DNA of 20,109 nt from HGM05232 sp044433325. Its GTDB lineage: Bacteria; Bacteroidota; Bacteroidia; Bacteroidales; Muribaculaceae. The DNA lies in assembly GCA_044433325.1 (NCBI GenBank), contig JAWXTT010000017.1:1-20109 (forward strand), read 5' to 3'. A program made the position numbers and the translations under genes. Under the pieces are notes generated by a model. The model was not told the origin of the DNA. It worked only from the letters and a program-made list of their open reading frames with translations, and ran no database searches. Of this stretch, positions 6,880 to 14,728 are shown piece after piece; the stretch's first letter is position 1; the number at the start of each line of letters is the position of its first letter.

Positions 6880-8400
6880 ATGCAGAAAATTATTATTTTA
6901 GATTTCGGGTCACAAACAACACAGCTAATCGGTCGTCGTGTCCGTGAGTTAAATGTTTATTGTGAGATTGTGCCGTACAACAAATTTCCTCATGAGGATA
7001 AGTCAGTAATTGGTGTTATTCTTTCAGGTAGCCCATTTTCAGTGTATGATGAGAATGCTTTTAAGGTTGATTTGAGCGATATTCGCGGTAAATATCCTAT
7101 TTTAGGTATCTGCTACGGAGCGCAATTTATGGCTTACACCAATGGTGGTAATGTTGAACCTGCTGGCACACGTGAATATGGTCGCGCGCACCTTGAAAAA
7201 TTCGATGCACAGAATCCATTATTCCACAACATTAAGGAGAACTCACAAGTGTGGATGAGCCATGGTGACACTATCACAGCAATCCCTGAAAACTTCAAGG
7301 TTGTAGCTTCAACTGACAAAGTTAAGGTAGCAGCCTATCAAGCTGAGAACGAGAACCTATGGGGCGTACAATTCCACCCTGAGGTGTATCATAGTGAAGA
7401 TGGTATGCAGTTGCTTAAAAACTTCGTTGTAGAGGTTTGTGGAGCTAATCAAGATTGGAGTGCAGCTTCATTTATTGAGAGTACAGTTGCTGAACTTAAA
7501 GAGCAACTAGGCGATGACAAGGTAGTTTTAGGCCTTAGTGGTGGTGTTGACTCATCAGTTGCTGCTGTATTACTTCACCGCGCTATTGGTGCAAACTTAG
7601 TTTGTATCTTCGTTGATAACGGAATGTTACGTAAGAACGAGTTCGAGAAAGTAATGTATGACTACGAATGTTTAGGGCTAAACGTAATAGGCGTAGATGC
7701 AAAACAGAAATTCTATACAGAACTAGCTGGTATTAGTGAACCTGAACAGAAACGTAAAATCATAGGTAAAGGATTTATAGATGTATTTGATGAGGAAGCA
7801 CACAAACTAACCGACGTTAAGTGGTTAGCACAAGGTACAATCTACCCAGACTGTATCGAATCACTATCTATCACAGGAACAGTAATCAAGAGCCACCACA
7901 ACGTAGGGGGACTTCCTGAGAAGATGAAACTAAAACTATGTGAACCACTACGTCTATTGTTCAAAGATGAAGTACGTCGTGTAGGTTTAGAGTTAGGTAT
8001 CCCTAAACATCTAATCAGCCGTCACCCATTCCCAGGACCAGGACTTGCAGTAAGAATCTTAGGAGATATTACAGCTGAGAAGGTACGTATCCTTCAGGAT
8101 GCAGATGATATCTTTATCCAAGGGTTACGTGATTGGAATCTTTATGACCTAGTATGGCAAGCAGGTGTAATCCTACTTCCAGTACAGAGTGTAGGCGTTA
8201 TGGGTGATGAACGCACCTATGAACAAGCAGTAGCGTTACGTGCCGTAACCAGTACCGATGCAATGACTGCAGACTGGGCGCACCTACCATACGAATTCCT
8301 AGCCAAAGTATCAAACGAAATCATAAACCGAGTAAAAGGTGTAAATAGAGTATGTTACGACATATCATCAAAACCACCAGCAACAATAGAGTGGGAATAA
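6880..8400 (+). CDS. guaA: GMP synthase (glutamine-hydrolysing) GuaA
   Basis: 506-residue bifunctional enzyme that aminates XMP to GMP with ATP and glutamine-derived ammonia. The N-terminal class I glutamine amidotransferase domain has Cys78 (GICYGAQ), His166 and Glu168 (QFHPEV). The synthetase domain has the PP-loop SGGVDS at 220-225, and the C-terminal dimerisation domain carries the expected RHPFPGPGLAVR and MTADWA motifs. Length is full. It follows the antiporter gene by 10 nt and ends at a strong terminator. Codon use changes strongly along the gene: 17 of the first 40 codons end in T but only 3 of the last 40, while A-ending codons rise from about 9 to about 26. Confidence 0.97.
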   Translation: MQKIIILDFGSQTTQLIGRRVRELNVYCEIVPYNKFPHEDKSVIGVILSGSPFSVYDENAFKVDLSDIRGKYPILGICYGAQFMAYTNGGNVEPAGTREYGRAHLEKFDAQNPLFHNIKENSQVWMSHGDTITAIPENFKVVASTDKVKVAAYQAENENLWGVQFHPEVYHSEDGMQLLKNFVVEVCGANQDWSAASFIESTVAELKEQLGDDKVVLGLSGGVDSSVAAVLLHRAIGANLVCIFVDNGMLRKNEFEKVMYDYECLGLNVIGVDAKQKFYTELAGISEPEQKRKIIGKGFIDVFDEEAHKLTDVKWLAQGTIYPDCIESLSITGTVIKSHHNVGGLPEKMKLKLCEPLRLLFKDEVRRVGLELGIPKHLISRHPFPGPGLAVRILGDITAEKVRILQDADDIFIQGLRDWNLYDLVWQAGVILLPVQSVGVMGDERTYEQAVALRAVTSTDAMTADWAHLPYEFLAKVSNEIINRVKGVNRVCYDISSKPPATIEWE

Positions 8401-8417
8401 TGGTCAGAGGTGCAGAT

Positions 8418-8439
8418 GTGCAGAGCCTGCACTCCCATT
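8418..8439 (+). repeat. Palindromic repeat family B, copy 1
   Basis: Hairpin core GTGCAG-AGC-CTGCAC (8418-8432) followed by TCCCATT. All 22 nt are repeated exactly at 10927-10948. An extra GTGCAGA unit precedes it at 8410-8416. It lies 17 nt behind guaA, before the guaA terminator. Confidence 0.75.
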
Positions 8440-8463
8440 TATCACACTTCTGATATAAACTAC

Positions 8464-8511
8464 GAGGATGACCCAAAAGCCATAAATGGCTAGGTGGGTC
8501 ATCCTCTTTTT
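8464..8511 (+). terminator. Strong intrinsic terminator after guaA
   Basis: GAGGATGACCCA (8464-8475) pairs perfectly over 12 bp with TGGGTCATCCTC (8495-8506), encloses a second stem GCCAT/ATGGC (8479-8490), and is followed by TTTTTG. Confidence 0.9.
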
Positions 8512-8671
8512 GTTGTTAATCATTAATCTCGTAGAGATTATATATATTTAGCACCACAGCAATCATTACCAAAATATCTACCAAAGATGCCATCCACACC
8601 ACTTAAAACGCTGATAAGTAGGTGTAGTAATGCCGCAATGTGCCAGCTTTGCGATGTTTTAAGATACTGTT
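8512..8671. other. Non-coding gap between guaA and fabD 3' ends
   Basis: 160 nt between convergent genes. No clear fabD terminator is visible. The only structure is a 25-codon hydrophobic reading frame on the minus strand at 8516-8593, which is treated as a low-confidence observation, and a TTTTAAGA/TTTTAAGA direct repeat at the fabD end. Confidence 0.4.
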
Positions 8672-9550
8672 TTAAGAAAGTCCTGATGTCGCTACTTCCT
8701 TAGCAATCTTACCTACTAGTCCTTGTAGTACTGCGCCTGGTCCTAATTCCACCACTTCTGTTAGATTATCAGCCACCATATTTTCAACTATTTGCGCCCA
8801 TTTAACAGGAGCAGTAAGTTGAGCTATTAGGTTAGCTTTAATCTCAGCAGCATCAGTGTGAGCTTTAGCGTCCACATTTTGGTAAACAGGACAGATAGGA
8901 GTTTTAAATTCAGCAGCATTAATAGCAGCAGCCAGCTCCTCTTGAGCAGGTTGCATAAGCGGAGAGTGGAATGCCCCACCTACCTTTAGTACCAATGCAC
9001 GACGTGCGCCAGCCTCTTTAAGTTTAACACAAGCAGCTTCAATACCAGCTATTGAACCAGAGATAACTAATTGTCCAGGACAGTTATAGTTAGCAGGAGC
9101 AACCACTTCATCAATAGATGCACACACATCTTCAACCACCTCATTAGCAAGACCTAAGACAGCCGCCATAGTTGATGGTGCAATCTCACAAGCCTTCTGC
9201 ATAGCCATTGCACGAGTAGCCACCAATTTCAAACCCTCCTCAAAAGATAGAGCACCAGCAGCCACCAACGCTGAAAATTCTCCTAACGAGTGACCAGCCA
9301 CCATATCAGGGTTAAAATCTGCGCCTAACGTCTTAGCTAAAATCACTGAGTGAAGAAATATAGCAGGTTGAGTAACCTTAGTTTGTTTAAGTTCCTCTTC
9401 AGTTCCAGCGAACATAATATCAGTAATATTAAAACCAAGAACCTCATTAGCCTTATCAAATAGTTCACGAGCCATAGGATTATTATCATATAAATCCTTA
9501 CCCATTCCTACGAATTGGGCACCTTGCCCAGGGAATACAAATGCCTTCAT
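8672..9550 (-). CDS. fabD: Malonyl-CoA:ACP S-malonyltransferase FabD
   Basis: 292-residue cytosolic acyltransferase that loads malonyl groups onto acyl carrier protein, supplying extender units for fatty-acid synthesis. The N-terminal FPGQGAQ motif (6-12), the nucleophile Ser88 in GHSLG (86-90), Arg113 (TRAMAMQ) and catalytic His195 (FHSPLM) are all in the expected order. Length and start are normal. It is transcribed alone from a promoter facing tatA and converges with guaA. The last dozen codons are richer in A-ending codons than the body of the gene. Confidence 0.96.
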   Translation of the reverse strand: MKAFVFPGQGAQFVGMGKDLYDNNPMARELFDKANEVLGFNITDIMFAGTEEELKQTKVTQPAIFLHSVILAKTLGADFNPDMVAGHSLGEFSALVAAGALSFEEGLKLVATRAMAMQKACEIAPSTMAAVLGLANEVVEDVCASIDEVVAPANYNCPGQLVISGSIAGIEAACVKLKEAGARRALVLKVGGAFHSPLMQPAQEELAAAINAAEFKTPICPVYQNVDAKAHTDAAEIKANLIAQLTAPVKWAQIVENMVADNLTEVVELGPGAVLQGLVGKIAKEVATSGLS

Positions 9551-9586
9551 TATATATTATTTTTTTGTTATTTCTTAAAAACGAGG

Positions 9587-9594
9587 CAAAGGTA
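9587..9594 (-). promoter_or_regulatory. fabD -7 box
   Basis: On the minus strand this reads TACCTTTG, an exact match to TAnnTTTG, 36 nt upstream of the fabD start. No convincing -33 TTTG is seen. Confidence 0.55.
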
Positions 9595-9637
9595 AATAAA
9601 TTTTGTCTTATATCGGTAAGATATAATAGTAAAATAG

Positions 9638-9645
9638 TATATTTG
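9638..9645 (+). promoter_or_regulatory. tatA -7 box
   Basis: TATATTTG matches TAnnTTTG and lies 28 nt upstream of the tatA start. It is divergent from the fabD promoter within the same 123-nt region. Confidence 0.55.
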
Positions 9646-9673
9646 CACTAGAAACTATAAACTGAATATCATT

Positions 9674-9895
9674 ATGTTGAATAATACATTGCTATTTGCC
9701 AATTTGGGAACGACTGAGATTGTAATTATCGTATTCGTAATATTACTATTATTTGGGGGTAAGAAAATTCCTGAACTAATGCGTGGTATTGGCAAAGGGG
9801 TAAACAGCTTTAAACAAGGGCTTAACGAAATCAAGAGCGATATAGATAAACCAGCCGAAGAACCTGAGAAAAAGAGCGAGGAGGAGAAAAAATAA
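9674..9895 (+). CDS. tatA: Sec-independent translocase subunit TatA/E
   Basis: 73-residue small membrane protein, the pore-forming subunit of the twin-arginine export system. One TM helix at about 13-27 is followed by the FGGKKIPELMRGIGKG hinge and amphipathic helix (27-42), then a highly charged Glu/Lys tail. No separate tatB is present, and the downstream tatC, 32 nt away, makes a minimal TatAC system. Length and motif fit the family well. Confidence 0.95.
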   Translation: MLNNTLLFANLGTTEIVIIVFVILLLFGGKKIPELMRGIGKGVNSFKQGLNEIKSDIDKPAEEPEKKSEEEKK

Positions 9896-9927
9896 TCCCC
9901 AACCCAACTCCCCCATATCAATAATAT

Positions 9928-10770
9928 ATGAGTAGCGAAGCCGAGAAGAGTAAAGTTCCAGAAATGTCATTCTGGGAACATATTGATGCATTCCGTTCTA
10001 TCCTAATACGTATGGTATTAGTGGTTTTAGGGTTAATGGTACTCTTTTTCACCTACATGAAGGATATATTTGACTCAATAATATTAGCTCCATGTAAGGG
10101 GGATTTTATTCTCTATCGACTGTTTAACAAAATAACCCAATATCTAAGTTTCGTTCCAGAATTTTCAACCGATAATTTCAGTGTTGAGCTAATAAATATA
10201 CAATTAGCATCACAATTCTTTATACATATGTCAACCTCCTTTTGGTTAGCGTTAGTATTTGCATTCCCTATCCTACTCTATCTGATATGGGGATTCGTTA
10301 AACCAGCACTATATCAAAATGAGATAAAAGGGATACGCACAGCACTAACATTAGGCAACGTTATGTTCTATGTAGGTATCGCGTGTGGATATTTTGTTAT
10401 TTTTCCAGTAACGTTAAGATTTCTAGCTGATTACCAAGTTAGTGTACTAGTACCCAACCAAATATCACTAGATTCATATATGGATAACTTCCTAGCTATG
10501 ATATTTATTATGGGAATAACCTTTGAGATGCCATTATTGGCGTGGACACTATCAGCCGTAGGTATTCTTAAACGTAGTTTCTTCCGCAAATTCCGTCGTT
10601 ACGCCATAGTTATACTACTAATAACAGCCGCCATCATCACCCCAACAGGCGATCCATTTACCTTAATGCTAGTCTTCTGCCCTTTATACCTACTATACGA
10701 ATTGAGCGCACTGCTAGTCAAAAAGGATAAACCCGAAGATGAGGATTTAACCGACAACCCTAAAAGTTAA
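9928..10770 (+). CDS. tatC: Sec-independent translocase subunit TatC
   Basis: 280-residue polytopic inner-membrane receptor for twin-arginine signal peptides. The N-terminal cytosolic motif WEHIDAFR (16-23, with Glu17 and Arg23) corresponds to the signal-peptide binding site, six hydrophobic segments follow, and Glu200 in GITFEMP is the conserved membrane-embedded acid. The C-terminal cytosolic tail is acidic (KPEDEDLTDNPKS). The first periplasmic loop (about 45-95) is somewhat long, as I would expect for Bacteroidota. It is co-transcribed with tatA and ends upstream of the terminator at 10957-10994. Confidence 0.95.
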   Translation: MSSEAEKSKVPEMSFWEHIDAFRSILIRMVLVVLGLMVLFFTYMKDIFDSIILAPCKGDFILYRLFNKITQYLSFVPEFSTDNFSVELINIQLASQFFIHMSTSFWLALVFAFPILLYLIWGFVKPALYQNEIKGIRTALTLGNVMFYVGIACGYFVIFPVTLRFLADYQVSVLVPNQISLDSYMDNFLAMIFIMGITFEMPLLAWTLSAVGILKRSFFRKFRRYAIVILLITAAIITPTGDPFTLMLVFCPLYLLYELSALLVKKDKPEDEDLTDNPKS

Positions 10771-10839
10771 AGTGAGTCTCAAAAACCGAAGACCCTTAAA
10801 AATCACTCAAAAATTAGCAACGATAGAAATAAAATGCTC

Positions 10840-10857
10840 ACGTACTGGTGAGTACGT
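10840..10857. repeat. Perfect inverted repeat, unknown role
   Basis: ACGTACT (10840-10846) and AGTACGT (10851-10857) with a GGTG loop, 69 nt after the tatC stop. No T-run follows, so it is not a terminator. Confidence 0.5.
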
Positions 10858-10926
10858 TGCGGATTATAAACCTTCACGATGCCCCAAACACACTTACCCT
10901 ATTCAACTAATTTGCGGTGGGTTGTG

Positions 10927-10948
10927 GTGCAGAGCCTGCACTCCCATT
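10927..10948 (+). repeat. Palindromic repeat family B, copy 2
   Basis: GTGCAG-AGC-CTGCAC hairpin followed by TCCCATT, identical over 22 nt to 8418-8439. As in copy 1 it lies between a gene end and its intrinsic terminator. Confidence 0.75.
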
Positions 10949-10956
10949 AAACATAT

Positions 10957-10994
10957 AATACTGTTCTCTTGAAAATAGGGGACAGTATTTTTTT
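10957..10994 (+). terminator. Intrinsic terminator of tatAC
   Basis: AATACTGTTCTC (10957-10968) pairs with GGGGACAGTATT (10978-10989), using two G-U pairs, around a 9-nt loop. It runs into seven Ts. Confidence 0.8.
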
Positions 10995-11007
10995 CATTTT
11001 TTTGGAT

Positions 11008-11041
11008 TTTGTGGGGTGGTTTGAAAATATAGTTAATTTTG
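11008..11041 (+). promoter_or_regulatory. Carbonic anhydrase promoter
   Basis: TTTG at 11008-11011 and TAATTTTG at 11034-11041 (exact TAnnTTTG) with a 22-nt spacer, slightly long for the consensus. The start codon is about 61 nt downstream. Confidence 0.5.
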
Positions 11042-11102
11042 TCCGTGATTTCTGACTTTGTGTTGGGATCTGTGTTAGATAAATAAAACTAAAAAATAGA
11101 TT

Positions 11103-11798
11103 ATGAAAAAATTATTGTTTGTGGTTGCTGCTGTTGCTATGTTATCATGTAACTCAGTAAAAAAAGAATCAACTGTTATGGTTGAGGAGAGTTTGATTGA
11201 AACGCCTGAACAAGCTATTGCTGCTCTTGAAGATGGAAATATGCGTTTTATGAATAATAAATCACTAGAAATACATGACGAAATTGAGTATGTGAAATCT
11301 TTAGCTAGTGGACAAGCTCCATTTGCTTGTGTGATATGTTGTTCTGATTCACGTGTTCCTGCTGAATTGCTTTTTAATCAAGGCTTTGGTGATTTATTTG
11401 TAGTTAGAACTGCTGGTAATACTGTATTAGATAACTTTACTTTAGGTAGTGTGGAGTATGCCGCTACTCACCTTGGTGTTAAGGCTATTGTTGTATTAGG
11501 TCATACATCTTGTGGTGCTATAACTGCAATCATTGATAAGGAGGCTCATGGTGATCATAGTGATCATGGTCATGGTGATATGGTTGAGACTCCGCTTGGT
11601 GAAATGTTAGGGGTGATTGAACATCTATTGCCTAAAGGTACTGAACTGTCCGTAGATGATGCTATAATGGCTAATATCGCTATTCAGGTTGAAACAATTA
11701 TGAGTGAAGAGGGTGTTGCTAAAATGGTAGCAGATGGTGATTTGGTCGTAGTTCCTGCAATATACGATATAGCTACTGGGGAGGTTACTTTTATGTAA
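11103..11798 (+). CDS. Beta-class carbonic anhydrase, predicted lipoprotein
   Basis: 231-residue zinc enzyme interconverting CO2 and bicarbonate. Zinc ligands Cys80, His134 and Cys137 and the dyad Asp82/Arg84 (CSDSR, HTSCG) are in the canonical beta-class arrangement. The first 15 residues form a signal peptide ending at MLSC, so Cys16 is probably lipidated and the enzyme sits in the periplasm or on the outer membrane, unlike cytosolic classical forms. Residues 147-159 are a Gly/Asp/His-rich insertion with four His (149, 152, 155, 157) that could bind extra metal. It is monocistronic, with its own promoter and terminator. The class is sure; the lipoprotein call rests on a slightly imperfect lipobox (Met at -3). 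Confidence 0.92.
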   Translation: MKKLLFVVAAVAMLSCNSVKKESTVMVEESLIETPEQAIAALEDGNMRFMNNKSLEIHDEIEYVKSLASGQAPFACVICCSDSRVPAELLFNQGFGDLFVVRTAGNTVLDNFTLGSVEYAATHLGVKAIVVLGHTSCGAITAIIDKEAHGDHSDHGHGDMVETPLGEMLGVIEHLLPKGTELSVDDAIMANIAIQVETIMSEEGVAKMVADGDLVVVPAIYDIATGEVTFM

Positions 11799-11822
11799 TT
11801 GGTGATATAGGATAATTATATA

Positions 11823-11858
11823 GGGATTACTAATGGAGGTTGGTAATCCCTTTTTTTT
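11823..11858 (+). terminator. Intrinsic terminator of carbonic anhydrase
   Basis: GGGATTAC (11823-11830) pairs with GTAATCCC (11843-11850), followed by eight Ts. Confidence 0.85.
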
Positions 11859-11912
11859 GTTTATATCGCTAATTACTCATTGATTGAGGTAGGATAGATG
11901 CAAATAAATAAT

Positions 11913-11920
11913 TATATTTG
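11913..11920 (+). promoter_or_regulatory. -7 box of porin operon, very close to the start codon
   Basis: TATATTTG matches TAnnTTTG and ends only 9 nt before the porin ATG at 11930. If used, transcription would begin about 3-5 nt before the start codon and give an essentially leaderless mRNA. No good -33 box is seen. Confidence 0.45.
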
Positions 11921-11929
11921 TAGCCGTAG

Positions 11930-13909
11930 ATGAGAAGATTTATATTATATATTGGACTGTTGTTCGTGGCTGTGTGGGTTAGTGGTGCATTTGCTGCTAA
12001 TAAATATATGTTAGAGCCCTCGTACGCTTGGGGTATTACTGAACCTTTGGGTGAACATTACCCTAGTACTATTGATACGTTGCAACATAATTATTATAAG
12101 CTTTTTGTCCCTTCAATGATATCTACGGCTTATGCTACCACTGGTAATTATGGTAGTGAGGGGCAGAATCAGATATTTTTTCAGCGTGATGATATGTCAT
12201 CTTTTTTCTTTGATGATGCTCTCTCTAATTGGTTGCCATCGGTATCAACAATGCGCTATTATAATACGCGTGTTCCAATGACTTTGCTCTCATTTGCAAC
12301 AGGTGGTGATGATGATGATACGCAGGATCACCTAAAGGGTGTTTTCTCAGCTAATGCTAATTCTAAATTGGCTTTTGGTGCTAATGTGGATTATATCTAT
12401 TCAAGAGGTAGTTATGCGAATCAGGCAATGAAAAATATCACTTGGGGATTATCATCGTCATATATGGGTGATAGGTACGAGATGCAGACTTTCTTTAAGA
12501 GCTATGATTCGCTGAATAAGGAGAATGGTGGTATTACGGATGATTTATATATAACTAATACTGCTCTAGTTCAATATGGTCTGGCTACTATTGACCCTAA
12601 GGATATTCCTACTAATCTGAGTGATGCGCACTCTCATGTCAAGGGATTTGACTTTTATCTAAATCAACGTTATAAGTTGGGGTATTATCAAGTTGAACGC
12701 GACTCGGTAATTCAAGATTCGATTATTAAGAAAACATATATCCCTGTAACTAGTGTGATATGGACTACGCAATATAATAGTAAGGAGCATATTTTTGTTA
12801 ATGAATCGGCATCACAAGATACTGCTTTTTTTGAAAATAGTTACCTGAGTTTAGATGGTTCATATGATCAGACTAAGTATTGGAGCTTATCTAATACCGT
12901 TGGATTGTCACTGTTGGAGGGTTTCAATAAATATGCTAAATTTGGATTAGCTGCTTATGTTACGTATGAACATAGATATTATAAGTTAGCTAGTGATAGT
13001 GCGTTGATAAATGTGGGGATAGATAGTGAATTGACTCCATTTCCGACTGATGTGAATATTTCTAATAGCTACACCGAAGATTTAGTGTGGGTCGGTGGTG
13101 AACTGACTAAAAGGATGGGGCGCATAGTTACATATAATGCTAAAGCACAATTTGGGCTGGTTGGTTCAGTTATTGGTGATGTTGAAGTGGATGGTAGTTT
13201 GACTACTAGGTTTAAACTCTTAGGAGATTCGGTTACTATTAATGCTTATGGTTTCTTTAAGAATAGTGAAGCTCCATACTTGATGAATAATTACATATCT
13301 AATCATTACATTTGGCAGAATGACTTTGGTAAAACTAGAACTTTCCGATTGGGTGGAGAATTAAAGATACCACATACTCGCTCATATTTTAATGTTGGAT
13401 ATGAAACATTGCAAAACCATATATATTTTGATACCAATGGAACTCCTGCTCAGGAGTCGGGTGCTATACATATATTTATGGCGCAATTGAAACAGAATTT
13501 TAAGGTTGGTATCCTTAACTGGGATAATGATTTGATTTATCAGACGACCTCTAATAGTACGGTGTTACCATTACCTACACTATCGGTTTACTCTAATCTA
13601 TATCTGCAATTCAAGATTGCTAAAGTGTTACATGCACAGATTGGGGTAGATTGTAACTATTACACTAAATATTTTGCACCTGCATACAATCCTGCTACTA
13701 TGACTTTCTATAACCAAGAGGAGAAGGAGTTGGGTAATTACCCATTTATGAATGCTTATGCTAACTTTAAACTTAAAACAGCTAGATTCTATGTGATATA
13801 TTCACATATGAATCAGGGATGGTTCAGTAATGATTATTTCTCAGTGCTAAACTATCCATTAAACCCTTCACGTATTCAATTTGGCGTGTCGGTGGATTTT
13901 GCTAACTAA
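11930..13909 (+). CDS. Putative outer-membrane porin (Porin_10-like)
   Basis: 659-residue predicted outer-membrane beta-barrel. Residues 1-22 are a clear signal peptide ending in GAFA. The mature part is rich in aromatic and alternating polar/hydrophobic strands and lacks TonB-box or plug-like features, which fits the Bacteroidota putative-porin family (Porin_10/DUF4289); this assignment is from recollection of that family's style. Strand-like stretches continue to a C-terminal strand, RIQFGVSVDFAN, typical of barrel termini. It opens a three-gene operon with a solute-binding protein (13 nt downstream) and a pullulanase, so it may admit oligosaccharides, although that is inference. Confidence 0.75.
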   Translation: MRRFILYIGLLFVAVWVSGAFAANKYMLEPSYAWGITEPLGEHYPSTIDTLQHNYYKLFVPSMISTAYATTGNYGSEGQNQIFFQRDDMSSFFFDDALSNWLPSVSTMRYYNTRVPMTLLSFATGGDDDDTQDHLKGVFSANANSKLAFGANVDYIYSRGSYANQAMKNITWGLSSSYMGDRYEMQTFFKSYDSLNKENGGITDDLYITNTALVQYGLATIDPKDIPTNLSDAHSHVKGFDFYLNQRYKLGYYQVERDSVIQDSIIKKTYIPVTSVIWTTQYNSKEHIFVNESASQDTAFFENSYLSLDGSYDQTKYWSLSNTVGLSLLEGFNKYAKFGLAAYVTYEHRYYKLASDSALINVGIDSELTPFPTDVNISNSYTEDLVWVGGELTKRMGRIVTYNAKAQFGLVGSVIGDVEVDGSLTTRFKLLGDSVTINAYGFFKNSEAPYLMNNYISNHYIWQNDFGKTRTFRLGGELKIPHTRSYFNVGYETLQNHIYFDTNGTPAQESGAIHIFMAQLKQNFKVGILNWDNDLIYQTTSNSTVLPLPTLSVYSNLYLQFKIAKVLHAQIGVDCNYYTKYFAPAYNPATMTFYNQEEKELGNYPFMNAYANFKLKTARFYVIYSHMNQGWFSNDYFSVLNYPLNPSRIQFGVSVDFAN

Positions 13910-13922
13910 ATACCTAATTACC

Positions 13923-14726
13923 ATGGGTAAGAAGATACAGATAAGCTCTTATTTGGTGTTGCTTTTGCTGACACTCTTCGCTATGTATATGCTTAAAGAT
14001 TGCAGACATTATAATGTGCAGGTAGATAGGTTGCGTGGTGATTCATTGAATGTAGCTATTGAGTACTCTCCGATATCGTTGTATATGAAGAATGATACCT
14101 TATATGGCTTTAATTATGACTTGATTAAGGAGTTGTCTATACAGGGTGGTTTCGATATAAAGTTTCACCCAATTGTTAATATTAAGAGTGGTTTATTAGG
14201 GATAAACTCTGGTTCATATGATATTCTGTTAGCACAGATTCCGATAACTGCTGAGATGAGAAATAAATACCTATTTACTGAACCTATTTATTTAGATAAA
14301 CAGGTGTTGGTGCAGCGTATAGATTCGTTAGGGGATGTCGTGGTTAAATCGCAGTTGGATTTAGCGGATAAAACGGTTTATGTAATTAGTGGCACATCAA
14401 CTCAGGAACGTATTAATAGTTTAGCTCAGGAGATTGGTGAGACGATACATATAGTTAGTAAACATAAGTTTGGGCAGCGTGAGCTGTTTAATATGGTAGC
14501 TGATAGTATAATTGATTATGCTATTATTAATGAAAAAAGTGCGCAACGATTATCTAACGATATAACTAATGTTGATTTCAAAATGGATATTAGCTTTACG
14601 CAGTTCCAATCATGGGTAATCAATCCACAAGATACGTTGTTGTGTGATTCAATAAATATATTAATTAAACGAATTAAAGAAACTCCTAGATATGAGGAGA
14701 TTTACAATAGGTATTTTATACAATAG
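13923..14726 (+). CDS. Membrane-anchored solute-binding protein (SBP_bac_3-like)
   Basis: 268-residue periplasmic protein with one N-terminal TM segment (about 9-24) and a type II solute-binding fold. LNVAIEYSPIS, YGFNYDLIKEL and the GSYDILLAQIPITAEMRNKYLFTEPIY block match the family 3 extracellular solute-binding pattern found in amino-acid binding proteins and in the N-terminal half of MltF. No lytic transglycosylase (SLT) domain follows, so it is not a full MltF. I chose ATG 13923: an upstream in-frame ATG at 13881 overlaps the porin and adds no sensible signal sequence. It lies 13 nt after the porin and 2 nt before pullulanase. The ligand is unknown. Confidence 0.75.
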   Translation: MGKKIQISSYLVLLLLTLFAMYMLKDCRHYNVQVDRLRGDSLNVAIEYSPISLYMKNDTLYGFNYDLIKELSIQGGFDIKFHPIVNIKSGLLGINSGSYDILLAQIPITAEMRNKYLFTEPIYLDKQVLVQRIDSLGDVVVKSQLDLADKTVYVISGTSTQERINSLAQEIGETIHIVSKHKFGQRELFNMVADSIIDYAIINEKSAQRLSNDITNVDFKMDISFTQFQSWVINPQDTLLCDSINILIKRIKETPRYEEIYNRYFIQ

Positions 14727-14728
14727 AT

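Larger units (their letters stand above)
10771..11102. other. 332-nt intergenic region between tatC and carbonic anhydrase
   Basis: Non-coding stretch holding, in order: a perfect palindrome ACGTACT-GGTG-AGTACGT (10840-10857), repeat B copy 2 (10927-10948), a terminator (10957-10994) and the carbonic anhydrase promoter. A 66-codon GTG-started frame spans the first part but includes the repeat and has no protein-like features. Confidence 0.6.

Noticed and set aside
10772..10972. 66-codon GTG-started frame after tatC
   Set aside because: It contains repeat B copy 2 and part of the terminator, has no protein-like pattern and starts 2 nt after tatC by chance.
13881..13922. Upstream ATG for the solute-binding protein
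   Set aside because: It lies inside the porin gene and adds 14 residues before a good signal-anchor start at 13923.
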